A stretch of DNA of 57,092 bases from Acidobacteria bacterium RIFCSPLOWO2_02_FULL_65_29. GTDB taxonomy: Bacteria > Acidobacteriota > Vicinamibacteria > Vicinamibacterales > CAVVIG01. The position numbers were made by a program, and so were the translations under genes. The DNA is taken from the NCBI GenBank assembly GCA_001767435.1, contig MEKT01000027.1:1770-58861 (forward strand), in the 5' to 3' direction. Below, piece after piece: positions 48,271-56,776 of this stretch (positions within the stretch are counted from its first letter, which is position 1; each line of letters opens with the position of its first letter). Under the pieces are notes generated by a model, which saw only the letters and a program-made list of their open reading frames with translations, did no database searches and was not told the origin of the DNA.

Positions 48271-49347
48271 CTATTGCCAGGTGCGGCCGGCGTCGGTCGT
48301 GCGGAAGACGCGGCCATCGGAGGCCGTCACGGTGGCGGTCACGCCATCGATGGCCTGCACGCCGACAAGATCCACGGCTCGAGGAAAGGCCACGCGAAGC
48401 CAGGTGCGGCCGGAGTCGTCGGTGCGAAGCACGGTGCCACCTCGTCCGACGACCCAACACACCGACGGCGCCGGCGCGGAACCGGCCGTCAGGTCCGCGG
48501 TCACACCGGACGCCTGCGTTTGCCATGACCCGCCGCCGTTCGAAGAGACCTCCACCGATCCGCCCGCGCCGATGCGCCACCGGACAGATGGATCGGGCGA
48601 CGCGACCTGACGGGCGTCGGCCGCGTCTTGACGAAACGCCCTGTCGCGCTCGGCCGCTGCCGCGGGCGCGGCCAGGGGCGACGCCGCTGCAGACACGGCG
48701 GACGGTTCCGCGGCCAATCTCCCCAAGGCGTCCTGCGACGCCAGGGCTCCACGTCGCGGTGTCTCTTCCGCCGGGCGGGCGCCGGAAACCGATTCATCGC
48801 GGCGCAGCGCATTCGATGCCTCGGCCTTCGCCAGCTCATTCACGGGCTTCGACCGCGCGTCGGCAGAAGCGGCGCGCTCGGCGCCCACTGCGGCCTGGGG
48901 CGGCACAGGCTGAACACGATCGGCGAGCGTGGAAGGTGGCGACGCGGGCGCCTGCGCACTCGGCGTCTCGATCCGTGCCCGCGAGAAGGGCCGGGACGAA
49001 TCGATGGGCGTCGTCCTCTGCGGCACCGCGAACCAGAGGCTCACCGCCGCGACACCCGCACCGAGCGGCACAAGCCATCCCAGGCTCCACTTCCACGAGC
49101 GGTGCGCGTCAGCGGCCTGGACGGGTGGCTGCTTCATCAGCACCGCGACCATCGCCTGGCACCGTGCGCACTCCGACACGTGTGCTTCAGCCATCGCGAG
49201 CGCGCGCGGGGACAATCCTTCGTCTGCCCACGCGGCGAGCGCTTCGGCGTCCAGGCAGGGGCCGAGCCCGCTCGGCGCGGGACCGGCCGCGCTGGCCTGC
49301 CGCAGCAGGTGCTCGAGCGATCGATCCTTGTCGCCACTGGCCATCAT
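48271..49347 (-). CDS. anti-sigma factor with zinc-finger and extracytoplasmic YCF48-like domain
   Basis: This 358-aa protein has an N-terminal zinc-binding anti-sigma domain (EALAAWADEGLSPRALAMAE then HVSECARCQAM, H-x3-C-x2-C, residues about 20-60), one membrane segment (WSLGWLVPLGAGVAAVSLWFAV) and a long Ala-rich linker. The C-terminal WRIGAGGSVEVSSNGGGSW, CWVVGRGGTVLRTDDSGRTW and ASDGRVFRTTDAGRTW units are of YCF48/BNR type and face the periplasm. ZAS anti-sigma factors hold their sigma partner at the membrane until a signal releases it. It follows the sigma gene by 15 bp. Start ATG 49347 is preferred to TTG 49359. Confidence 0.85.
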   Translation of the reverse strand: MMASGDKDRSLEHLLRQASAAGPAPSGLGPCLDAEALAAWADEGLSPRALAMAEAHVSECARCQAMVAVLMKQPPVQAADAHRSWKWSLGWLVPLGAGVAAVSLWFAVPQRTTPIDSSRPFSRARIETPSAQAPASPPSTLADRVQPVPPQAAVGAERAASADARSKPVNELAKAEASNALRRDESVSGARPAEETPRRGALASQDALGRLAAEPSAVSAAASPLAAPAAAAERDRAFRQDAADARQVASPDPSVRWRIGAGGSVEVSSNGGGSWQTQASGVTADLTAGSAPAPSVCWVVGRGGTVLRTDDSGRTWLRVAFPRAVDLVGVQAIDGVTATVTASDGRVFRTTDAGRTWQ

Positions 49348-49362
49348 GGCTGCATCCAACCC

Positions 49363-50253
49363 CTACTTAGAACGAAGTGAACCTGATGTCTTGCGATCAT
49401 CGCCCGCCGCGAGCATCTCGTTCAGGTCGATCGGCCCGGCGTCGTCGACGACCGACTGGAAACACTCCTCGACCGCCGCGTCGGTCAGTCCCGCCTCCGC
49501 GCGAAGGTACTGCTCGACATCCTGACGGATCGCCTTGCGCGTGCGCGCCAGGTTCCTCGACACGGTGGCTTCGTGCTCACCGAGGAGCCGGCCGATCTGG
49601 GCCAACGTCATCTCCTGACCATAGTAACAACTGATTCGCAGCCGATCGCGGGCCTCGAGGCCGGCCAGTGCACGGCCAAGCCCCTGCCGAACGAGCGCCA
49701 CGTAGCGTGTCCGCTCGGGATTGGACCAGGCGGCGGGCGCGGCCCTCGCCGAGGGCGCCTCTGGCTCCGGCATCGGTTCCATGCGCCGGCCGGCGCGCAG
49801 CCGGTCGACGTGCCGCTGCGCGAGCACCGCGCGCAGCCACGTGGCCAGGCTGCTTCGTCCGTGAAAGTACCGAAACAACGACTGTCGAGCGCCCTCGCGC
49901 TCGGTCAGTCCGTACAGGTCCGCATAGAGCGAGTCGGCCAGCTCGCGGGCGCCGCCCGTGGGATCGATCGCGTCCGCGGATCGATACAAAACCGGCCGGA
50001 ACTCGAGCACGAAATGTTCCCACGCGGCGGCATGGCCCGCGGCGCACGCGCACGCCAGCGCGAGGTCTTCTGCGTGCAGGGAATCCAGATACCGACCGAG
50101 CTCGCGAGCGCCCGGGATGTCGCCGCCGAACGCCTTGCTCGCGCTCGCGTGCAGGGCCGCCACGAACACATCGATCTCGAGTTGCCACCGCGCCGCACCC
50201 GCACGGTCGAACTGCCGCTGGACAGTCGCCTCGTCAATCGGCAGCGCCGGCAT
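49363..50253 (-). CDS. RNA polymerase sigma-70-type factor (extracytoplasmic-function-like)
   Basis: This 296-aa protein has a region 2-like N-terminal segment (AWEHFVLEFRPVLYRSADAID) and a region 4 helix-turn-helix (MTLAQIGRLLGEHEATVSRN, then LARTRKAIRQDVEQYL). It is longer than typical ECF factors and belongs with the acidobacterial sigma factors that carry an extra helical N-terminus. It is encoded directly before its probable anti-sigma factor and should direct RNA polymerase to its own regulon, perhaps envelope-stress genes. The upstream gap 50254-50567 holds repeats and may contain its own promoter. Confidence 0.85.
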   Translation of the reverse strand: MPALPIDEATVQRQFDRAGAARWQLEIDVFVAALHASASKAFGGDIPGARELGRYLDSLHAEDLALACACAAGHAAAWEHFVLEFRPVLYRSADAIDPTGGARELADSLYADLYGLTEREGARQSLFRYFHGRSSLATWLRAVLAQRHVDRLRAGRRMEPMPEPEAPSARAAPAAWSNPERTRYVALVRQGLGRALAGLEARDRLRISCYYGQEMTLAQIGRLLGEHEATVSRNLARTRKAIRQDVEQYLRAEAGLTDAAVEECFQSVVDDAGPIDLNEMLAAGDDRKTSGSLRSK

Positions 50254-50567
50254 GCCACTCTATTCTGACAGCTATCAGCCGTCAGCCCTCAGAGCCTGTG
50301 AAGAATCGCTGTCGTGTCTGCCTTGGGGCGGACTTTTCATGGTCCGGCTGAAGCCGGACACTACAAACCTGCGATTTCTTCACACGCTCTCAGCTGTCAG
50401 CTCTCGGCCACGCCAGTCTACAGTTGACAGTCGACAGGTTCCTCAACTGTCAACTGTGAACTGTTGACTGTCAACTTCGCTGATCGCTGATCTCAACTGT
50501 CAACTGTCAACTGTTGACTGTCAACTTCCCTGATAGCCGATAGCCGAAAATGGTAGTCTGATCTCTC
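50254..50567. other. gene-free repeat cluster between the sigma factor and cytochrome b561
   Basis: These 314 bases hold no gene but a dense mix of repeats. There are TCAGCC/TCAGCT words (50272-50292 and 50391-50405), a nested element with outer arms AGAGCCTGTGAAGAATCGC (50291-50309) and GCGATTTCTTCACACGCTCT (50371-50390), and an inner perfect hairpin GTCCGGC-TGAA-GCCGGAC (50342-50359). Heptamer words GTYRACA follow from about 50416 to 50525, then GATAGCCGATAGCCG words. No promoter could be separated from them. Confidence 0.75.
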
Positions 50568-51125
50568 GTGGACCTCAACAGCCGGTCCTACACTCGGCCC
50601 GCCCGCCTCCTGCATTGGATCACCGCCAGCCTGCTCGTGCTGTCGTTCGGGCTTGGGCTTTCGATGACGCGATTCATCGGCGACGATCTCAAGATCCGCG
50701 TGTACGGCTGGCACGAATGGGTGGGGGTCACGATTTTCGCCGCCACCATCGCGCGGCTCGTGTGGCGCCTGGGCCATCGGCCACCGCCGCTCGACGTGCC
50801 ATGGGTGGAGCGCGTCGGCGCCGGCTCGGTCTACGTCGCGATGTACGTCGTGCTCCTCGCCCAGCCCATCGTCGGCTGGCTGATGAGCACCGCGTTTGGC
50901 TTCCCCGTCGTGTACCTGGGGCTCGTGCCGTTACCGCAGATCGTGGAAGTCGATCGCGATCTCGCGGCACGCCTGCAGCAGATTCACTTCGCTCTGGCGA
51001 TGACGCTCGTCGCGCTGTTTGCCGCACACATCGCGGGCGTGCTCTACCATCATCTGATTCGTCAGGATGGCGTGCTCGGGCGCATGCTGCCCGGTCGGGC
51101 CAGCCGCGCCAGCACGAAGCGATAG
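50568..51125 (+). CDS. cytochrome b561 family protein
   Basis: This 185-aa integral membrane protein has four hydrophobic helices: near LLHWITASLLVLSFGLGL, WVGVTIFAATIARLVWRL, VYVAMYVVLLAQPIVGWLM and ALAMTLVALFAAHIAGVLYH. Histidines H16 (LLHW), H49 (WHEW), one in IHFAL and two in the last helix (AAHIAGVLYHH) are the usual haem b ligands of the family. Bacterial b561 proteins move electrons from quinol or a carrier to a periplasmic acceptor such as superoxide. GTG start. Its 3' end overlaps the convergent methyltransferase by 64 bp. Confidence 0.88.
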   Translation: MDLNSRSYTRPARLLHWITASLLVLSFGLGLSMTRFIGDDLKIRVYGWHEWVGVTIFAATIARLVWRLGHRPPPLDVPWVERVGAGSVYVAMYVVLLAQPIVGWLMSTAFGFPVVYLGLVPLPQIVEVDRDLAARLQQIHFALAMTLVALFAAHIAGVLYHHLIRQDGVLGRMLPGRASRASTKR

Positions 51126-51967
51126 CGCATCAGGCCACGGCGGTAGAGGCGTTCGAGCATCAGGCCGCCATGGAGCGAGTCCACGAGCGAGCCGAGAACG
51201 GAGCCGCCCAGCACCCGTCTCCACCGCCGGTTGCTCAGCACCAGGCGCTCGAGGGCCGCCCGATCCCGCAGCGGAACGAGCGGCGTCAGATCCTCGTCGT
51301 GCTCGACCGAGAGATGCGCCGCGGCGAATGCGGCGGCGAGCGTGCGGTCGCGTGCGATGGCCGGACACGACCATCCCCCGCGGAACGCCGCAAAATCCGG
51401 ATCGTCATCGCCTAGCGTGTCGCGCGGCACATCGTCGATGATCGCGAGCGTCCCCCCCGGACGAAGCGCGCGCGAGAGATGGACGACCGATCGCAACGGA
51501 TCGGCCGAGTGGGCCAGCGACTCGATGGCCACGACGAGGTCGGCGCCGCCGGGCACCACATCCGTCAGGTCGGCATCGTAGCTCCGCACGTGAAAGCGGC
51601 AGGATCCGGCCACCCCACGTCGCGCTGCCTCCCGTGCGGCACGCGCCTGCTGCACGGGGCTGAGCGTCAGGCCATCGTATTGCCCGTCCAGCCGTGCGCA
51701 CATGTAGAAGACCGTTCCACCGAACCCCGACCCTGCGTCGATCACGCGCGGCGCCGCGATGGGCCCAAGCGTGGTCAGCAGACGATCGTGCGCGACGTCG
51801 GCGGGCGCCACCTCCGCGCGATCCGATCGCAGCAGGCGGTGGACCGTCAGCGGATCGAAGCCGCCCTTGTGTCCGAGGCGGGCGACGAGGCTGTGATACC
51901 GCGACAGCCAGTCGTAATACCGCGCAACGCGCGATTCCCGCGCCGCCCCCGTCATGAGCCCGGCCAT
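51062..51967 (-). CDS. class I SAM-dependent methyltransferase
   Basis: This 301-aa soluble enzyme has the SAM motif VIDAGSGFGG, then DADLTDVVPGGADLVVAIESLAHS and the post-motif GTLAIIDDVPRDTL. N-terminal helices (RYYDWLSRYHSLVARLGH) and an Arg-rich C-terminus (RRGLMRYRFVLARLARPG) may help bind a lipid or quinone-like substrate, as in UbiE/cyclopropane-type enzymes, though the substrate is not known. Start ATG 51967, divergent from the M48 gene; the 3' end overlaps cytochrome b561. Confidence 0.8.
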   Translation of the reverse strand: MAGLMTGAARESRVARYYDWLSRYHSLVARLGHKGGFDPLTVHRLLRSDRAEVAPADVAHDRLLTTLGPIAAPRVIDAGSGFGGTVFYMCARLDGQYDGLTLSPVQQARAAREAARRGVAGSCRFHVRSYDADLTDVVPGGADLVVAIESLAHSADPLRSVVHLSRALRPGGTLAIIDDVPRDTLGDDDPDFAAFRGGWSCPAIARDRTLAAAFAAAHLSVEHDEDLTPLVPLRDRAALERLVLSNRRWRRVLGGSVLGSLVDSLHGGLMLERLYRRGLMRYRFVLARLARPGSMRPSTPS

Positions 51968-51996
51968 TATCGGTCGTTTGGCGATAAAATCAGTGG

Positions 51997-53388
51997 ATGG
52001 TCCGGAACGCTACCGCGCTCCTCCTCGTCTTGACCCTGGCCGCGGCGTCGCCTTTCGGGCAGACCCCGATCAAGCTCCCCAAGAATTCCTATACCCCCGC
52101 GCAGGACGTCGAGCTCGGCAGAAAGGCCGCGGCCGAGGCGCGGAAGCAGTACGCCGTGATCGACGATCCGGTGATTGCGCGATACCTGACCAGGCTCGGC
52201 GATCGCCTCGTGGCGGTCGCGCCGCGCGAGCTCAACCAGCCGGTCTACGAATACTCGTTCACGCCGCTGAACGTGAAAGCAATCAACGCGTTTGCCCTCC
52301 CTGGCGGACCCATGTTCGTCAACCGCGGGATGTTCGAGGCGGCCAAGGAGGAAGGCGAGGTCGTCGGCGTGATGGCCCACGAGCTGTCGCACGTGCTCCT
52401 GCGCCACGGCACCGCGAACGCGTCGAAGGCGCGGAACCCGTGGCTGCAGCTCGGGCAGCTCGCGGGAATCATCGGCGGCGCCGTCGTCGGCGGCACCGCT
52501 GGCGGGGTAATCTCGCAGGGCAGCCAGTTCGGCCTCGGAACGATTCTGCTGAAATACAGCCGCGACTTCGAGAAGCAGGCCGATCTGCTGGGCGCGCAGA
52601 TGATGGCGCGCGCTGGATACGATCCCCGTGCGCTGGCGCGCATGTTCGAAACGATCGAAAAGGAATCCAAGGGCGGCGGCAGTCCACAGTGGATGAACAG
52701 TCATCCCAATCCGGGAAACCGGACGGCGTACATCACCAAGGAAGCCGGACAACTCGCGAGCGGGCCGCCTCCCGATACGAGCGATTTCCCCGGCGCCAAG
52801 GAGGCGTTCGCGAAGATTCCGGGTGGCGCCTCGTCGGCCAAACGAAACGAGTCGGCGGCCAGCGAGACGCCGGGGGCCATCGGCGTTCCCGGGCGGCCCG
52901 TCCCGGCGCCTTCGAGCCAGTTCCGCAGCGTCGGCGTCAACGGTGTCTTCCAGGCCACCGTGCCGGCGAACTGGACGGGCATCGAGTCGCCGGACTCGAT
53001 CAAGTTCGTGCCGCCGAATGCCTTCGGCCCGCTCAACGGCGAGACGGTGTTCACGCACGGCGTCGAGTTCGGCGTGGCGAGGTCGGGCTCGCGCGATCTG
53101 CGCGAAGCCACGAGTGCGTGGATCACGGCGGTCCGCCAGGACAACCCAGACATACGCGTCGCAGGCGATCAGCGCACGCTCCCTCTATCGCAGCGCACCG
53201 CGATGGCCACGCCGCTCTCGAACCCTTCGCCGCTCGGCGGCGACGAGTGGATGACGGTATACACCACGTTTCTGGCCGACGGGAGCCTCTTCTACTACCT
53301 CACGCTGGTGCCGGCGCGCGAGGCGCCGGACTACGATTTGGCGTTCGAGCGGATCACGCGGACGCTGCGATTGACTGACGCGCCGTAG
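51997..53388 (+). CDS. exported M48-family zinc metalloprotease
   Basis: This 463-aa protein has a signal sequence (TALLLVLTLAAASPFGQ), the zinc motif HELSH (128-132) and the downstream glutamate in KQADLLGAQMMARAGYDP. A glycine-rich hydrophobic loop (GIIGGAVVGGTAGGVI) follows the zinc helix. The C-terminal third (about 310-460) is a beta-rich extension absent from minimal M48 proteins; its role is unknown. BepA-like M48 proteases degrade or help fold outer-membrane proteins in the periplasm; without a TPR domain, this one is more like a LoiP/YcaL-type protein. Confidence 0.85.
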   Translation: MVRNATALLLVLTLAAASPFGQTPIKLPKNSYTPAQDVELGRKAAAEARKQYAVIDDPVIARYLTRLGDRLVAVAPRELNQPVYEYSFTPLNVKAINAFALPGGPMFVNRGMFEAAKEEGEVVGVMAHELSHVLLRHGTANASKARNPWLQLGQLAGIIGGAVVGGTAGGVISQGSQFGLGTILLKYSRDFEKQADLLGAQMMARAGYDPRALARMFETIEKESKGGGSPQWMNSHPNPGNRTAYITKEAGQLASGPPPDTSDFPGAKEAFAKIPGGASSAKRNESAASETPGAIGVPGRPVPAPSSQFRSVGVNGVFQATVPANWTGIESPDSIKFVPPNAFGPLNGETVFTHGVEFGVARSGSRDLREATSAWITAVRQDNPDIRVAGDQRTLPLSQRTAMATPLSNPSPLGGDEWMTVYTTFLADGSLFYYLTLVPAREAPDYDLAFERITRTLRLTDAP

Positions 53389-53685
53389 AAACGCCGGACC
53401 ACTTCTACGACGCTCCGCGCTGAAGCCTGCGACCGCCGGCAATCTGCCGCCTCGTCTAGACGCCGTCGCAGCTCGTGGATACCTCGTCTACATCCAGAAG
53501 AGGTGCGTCAGCTTTCCAATCTCGTAAAGCGATGGTATAGAAGGAGTTAGAAATAGCTGAGATGACTATAAAATATCTTTGTGTACCATAGAGTCCTTTG
53601 GTGGTATATTGGGTGGCAGCACAGGACTGAGTCGACCTGCACGGGGGTCCCCCTCCTCGTTTTGGAGTCGCGGGAGGACGTGTGT
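53389..53685. other. AT-rich upstream region of the collagen-like gene
   Basis: These 297 bases contain no clear gene. The part from about 53540 to 53625 (TATAAAATATC, GGTATATTGGG) has much lower GC than the rest of the window and is the likely promoter area of the gene at 53686. No single pair of -35 and -10 hexamers at good spacing was found. The frame is open in from 53581, but the ATG at 53686 with GGGAGGA upstream is a better start. Confidence 0.5.
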
Positions 53686-54678
53686 ATGGCGCCTGTTATG
53701 AAAGGTCGTGACGTCGTGCGCGGAGTTGTAGGTCTTGCAGCCGGCGTGTGGATGGGGCTCGTCCCCTCGCTTGTGCTCGCGCAAAACATCGCTCCAAACG
53801 ACGTCATCTACGCCTGCGTGCGAAGTGACGGCACCCGCGACGGCGATCCCAACGATGGGAGGCCTGTCCGGCTGATCAGCATGAACGAGGCATGTCGGCG
53901 GGGCGAAGTGCGAGTTCAGTGGAACGTCATGGGCCCACCGGGTCCCGCAGGACCTGCGGGCGCGACCGGTGATCAGGGTCCGCAGGGCGCGACGGGACCG
54001 CAGGGCGCAACGGGTGCGACCGGAGCGCAAGGCCCGGAAGGTCCGAAGGGCGACACCGGCGAGCCTGGAGCGGGCACCACGGTGACGCCCGCGAGCGAGC
54101 TCAATTGCCTCGCGGGGGGCGTACAGGTCACCGACGACGATGGCAATCTCGCGTTCGCGTGCAACGGCAGGGACGGAGCCGACGGAGCCCCAGGCGCTCC
54201 AGGCACCACGGGACAAGGCGCACTGACGGTCCCCTCCGCCGCGGGCTTGACGATGACGACGGTCGGCGCGTCGAGCGACGTCCAGGGTCTGTCGTTGACG
54301 GTCACTGTGCCCAGCACGGCCGCCGCGGTCGTCATCCACTCGGACGGCAGCATTCGATTGGTCAATGGAGCGCTCAACCAGGGTGTGTCCATGGAGATTG
54401 ACTTGTTCGTCGATACGAATACGACGCCCACGGTCCTTCGCCGGATCATCGTGACCAACACGGTGTTCTTCGGTGTCACGAGCTGGGCGTTCACGATCGC
54501 GCTGGATGGCCCGGCGACGAATAAGGCACTGGCGCTGACGCCCGGTGATCACACGTTCAGAGTCGCCGCAAAGTACCTGAACCAATCACCCTCGACGGCC
54601 GGGCTTCAGCCCATCGTCGGTGATGTGGCGAACGGCGCGCACCGCGGGACGCTGACCGCGATGGTCATCAATCAGTAG
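53686..54678 (+). CDS. secreted collagen-like (Gly-X-Y repeat) protein
   Basis: This 330-aa exported protein has a signal sequence (VVRGVVGLAAGVWMGLVPSLVLAQ) and a short N-terminal domain with two cysteines (YACVRSDG, NEACRRGEV). An uninterrupted run of about 16 Gly-X-Y triplets starts GPPGPAGPAGATGDQGP and ends GEPGAG, followed by a cysteine-flanked piece, a short second collagen run (GADGAPGAPGTTGQG) and a beta-rich C-terminal domain of about 140 residues. Bacterial collagen repeats form triple-helical stalks at the surface. The host range or ligand is unknown. GGGAGGA lies about 8 nt before the ATG. Confidence 0.85.
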   Translation: MAPVMKGRDVVRGVVGLAAGVWMGLVPSLVLAQNIAPNDVIYACVRSDGTRDGDPNDGRPVRLISMNEACRRGEVRVQWNVMGPPGPAGPAGATGDQGPQGATGPQGATGATGAQGPEGPKGDTGEPGAGTTVTPASELNCLAGGVQVTDDDGNLAFACNGRDGADGAPGAPGTTGQGALTVPSAAGLTMTTVGASSDVQGLSLTVTVPSTAAAVVIHSDGSIRLVNGALNQGVSMEIDLFVDTNTTPTVLRRIIVTNTVFFGVTSWAFTIALDGPATNKALALTPGDHTFRVAAKYLNQSPSTAGLQPIVGDVANGAHRGTLTAMVINQ

Positions 54679-54915
54679 CTGAAGATTGCTCGTCGAACGG
54701 CGCGGGTCATCATGGCGATGGCCGGCGCCGTTTGCGTGTACGGCTATCGGGGCTCGCCGCCTTCGCGCCGAAGGCGCTACGGCGCGCCACGCCGTGGCTC
54801 GCTCAGCGATCAGGCGAGCGGAGGCGAGGCTCGGGTCCGTTGCGTGCCGGGTCACGTAATCAGCATGGACGCAGACGGGCGGAACGGTGCGACAATACGG
54901 CCCGTGAGGTGCACC
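54679..54915. other. 237-bp spacer with GC-rich inverted repeats
   Basis: The spacer holds CGCCTTCG-CGC-CGAAGGCG, a perfect 8-bp hairpin, and a second inverted pair around AACGGCGC...GGCGCCGTT. The frame of the next gene is open through it, but no signal peptide or ribosome site fits there. Confidence 0.5.
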
Positions 54916-56745
54916 GTGAAGCGTGTCCGACGATCTCTAGGCGCCGCCGTTCTGGCCTTCGCATGCGCCGCCGTCCTGCTCGCCCAGCAGCAGGCGGCCG
55001 AAGCGCCCGCGGCCGACCGCCGCGTGCAAACGCGTCCGGCAGTCACCGGCCTCCATGGCCTGGTCGCGGCCGGCCATCCGATTGCCTCGTCCGCCGGATT
55101 GCAGATGCTGCTCAAGGGCGGAAACGCGTTCGACGCCGCCGTGGCGGTGGGCGCAGCGGCCGCGTTGGGCGAGCCCGAAATGAACGGTATTGGCGGCAAC
55201 GGCTTCATGACGATCTTCGAGAAGAAGACCGGCAAGGTGTTGTCACTCGCGATGGCGGGCGCGGCGCCGCGTGCGCTGAAGCCGGCCGAGATGACGCCCG
55301 AGACGCTCAACGCCGGCATGAAGGCCGGCATCGTGCCCGGCAATCTTGGCGGATACCTCTCGCTGCTCGAGCGCTACGGCACGATGAGCGTGGCAGACGT
55401 CTTCGCCCCGGCGATCGAGATCGCCGAAAAGGGATATCCGATCGATCCGATGCTTGCGCAGTCGATCGATCGCGGCAAGAACAACCTCGTGAGGTATCCG
55501 ACGACGGCAAGGATCTTTTTGCCGGGCGGCCAGCCACTCAAGTCCGGCGATCTCCTGAAGAACCCCGACTATGCCGCGACGCTCAGGAAGATGGTCGAAG
55601 CCGAACAGCAGGCCAAATCCCGGAAGGCTTCGCGCGCGGCCGCCATCCAGGCCGCCTTCGATCGATTCTACAAGGGCGACATCGCGCAGGAATTCGATCG
55701 CTTCTTTCGTGAGAACGGCGGGATTCTCACCGCCGCCGATCTCGCGGCGTACGAGCCGCACTGGAGCGAGCCGGTCCATACGGCGTATCGCGGCTACGAC
55801 GTCTACAGCAATCCCTCCACGTCGCGCGGCGGCCTCGAAGTGCTGATGCAGGCCAACCTCGTCGAGGGCTTCGACCTCAAGGCGTTCGGCGCCGGCTCCC
55901 CCAAGGCGCTCCACGCGATGATCGAAGCCATCAAGGTGGCCAAAGCCGACATCTACCGATACGTCGCCGATCCGAAGTTCACGATCATCCCGACCTCCGG
56001 CATGCTCGCGAAGTCTTATGCCGCCACACGCCGCAACCTGATCGACATGACCAAGGCGGGCCCGTACCCGGAGCCTGGAGCGCCTGCCGGGAGCACGACG
56101 AGCGCCGGCCAGCAGCAGGCCGACGGCCGGGCGTTCCCGGACAAGTACGACGCCGATCAGCACACCACGAGCTTCTCGATCGTCGACGGACAGGGCAACG
56201 CCGTCGGCGTGACGCCCACCCTCGGTGGACTCTTCGGCAACAACGTCGTCGTCGGCTCGACCGGGCTCCTCCTGAACAACGGGATGCGGCTCGGCTCGAC
56301 GTCGCCCTATCCCGACAATGTGAACTACGTCGGTGCGGGAAAGACTCCCATTCTGAACAACTCGCCCGTCGTCGTGCTCAAGGACGGCACGCTGGCGTTC
56401 GTGTTCGGGTCGCCGGGCGGCGAGACGATTGGCCAGACCGAATTCCAGATGCTCGTGAGCCTGATCGACTTCGAGCTGCCGGTGCAGGAGGCGATCGAAT
56501 CGCCGCGCTTCGCGCTCAACGCGAGCCCGAATTTCTACAAGCCGGGCGCCGAGATCACGGTGTCGATTGAGAATCGCGTGGCCGCCGGCACCATCGCGGC
56601 CCTGCGGACGCTGGGCCATAAGCTGAACGTCCAAATCGGCTGGGGCAGCATCGGGCATATGCAGACGATTCGCGTGGATCTGAAGACCGGCGCGATGACC
56701 GCAGGCGGAGATCCGCGGCGCACCGGCTATGCGATGGGGTATTGA
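54916..56745 (+). CDS. ggt: gamma-glutamyltransferase
   Basis: This 609-aa periplasmic enzyme of the Ntn-hydrolase family has a signal peptide (LGAAVLAFACAAVLLAQ). It self-cleaves before a threonine: T417 in HTTSFSIVD is the nucleophile of the small subunit (family form TTHFSVVD; the histidine is serine here). Also conserved are HPIASSAGLQML, GGNAFDAAVA, NGIGGNGFMT and the substrate-pocket SPGGETIGQTEFQML. It transfers or hydrolyses the gamma-glutamyl group of glutathione and related peptides. Start GTG 54916 with GAGGTGCACC in front; a long open extension to 54712 is rejected. Confidence 0.9.
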   Translation: MKRVRRSLGAAVLAFACAAVLLAQQQAAEAPAADRRVQTRPAVTGLHGLVAAGHPIASSAGLQMLLKGGNAFDAAVAVGAAAALGEPEMNGIGGNGFMTIFEKKTGKVLSLAMAGAAPRALKPAEMTPETLNAGMKAGIVPGNLGGYLSLLERYGTMSVADVFAPAIEIAEKGYPIDPMLAQSIDRGKNNLVRYPTTARIFLPGGQPLKSGDLLKNPDYAATLRKMVEAEQQAKSRKASRAAAIQAAFDRFYKGDIAQEFDRFFRENGGILTAADLAAYEPHWSEPVHTAYRGYDVYSNPSTSRGGLEVLMQANLVEGFDLKAFGAGSPKALHAMIEAIKVAKADIYRYVADPKFTIIPTSGMLAKSYAATRRNLIDMTKAGPYPEPGAPAGSTTSAGQQQADGRAFPDKYDADQHTTSFSIVDGQGNAVGVTPTLGGLFGNNVVVGSTGLLLNNGMRLGSTSPYPDNVNYVGAGKTPILNNSPVVVLKDGTLAFVFGSPGGETIGQTEFQMLVSLIDFELPVQEAIESPRFALNASPNFYKPGAEITVSIENRVAAGTIAALRTLGHKLNVQIGWGSIGHMQTIRVDLKTGAMTAGGDPRRTGYAMGY

Positions 56746-56773
56746 CTCGGGGCTCGGGACTCGGGACTCGGGA
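56746..56773. repeat. GGGACTCGGGACTCGGG word repeat
   Basis: The words GGCTCGGGACTCGGGACTCG follow the ggt stop codon directly, before the convergent gene at 56777. Same family as at 19526 and 20026. Confidence 0.75.
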
Positions 56774-56776
56774 TGT

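Noticed and set aside
50416-50525. CRISPR-like or promoter array (TTGACA within GTTGACA words)
   Set aside because: Words are contiguous 7-mers and pair with each other; the TTGACA match comes from the heptamer and has no regular -10 partner.
54712-54915. Upstream extension of the ggt frame
   Set aside because: The extension is Arg-rich without a signal; the GTG at 54916 gives a normal signal peptide and ribosome site.
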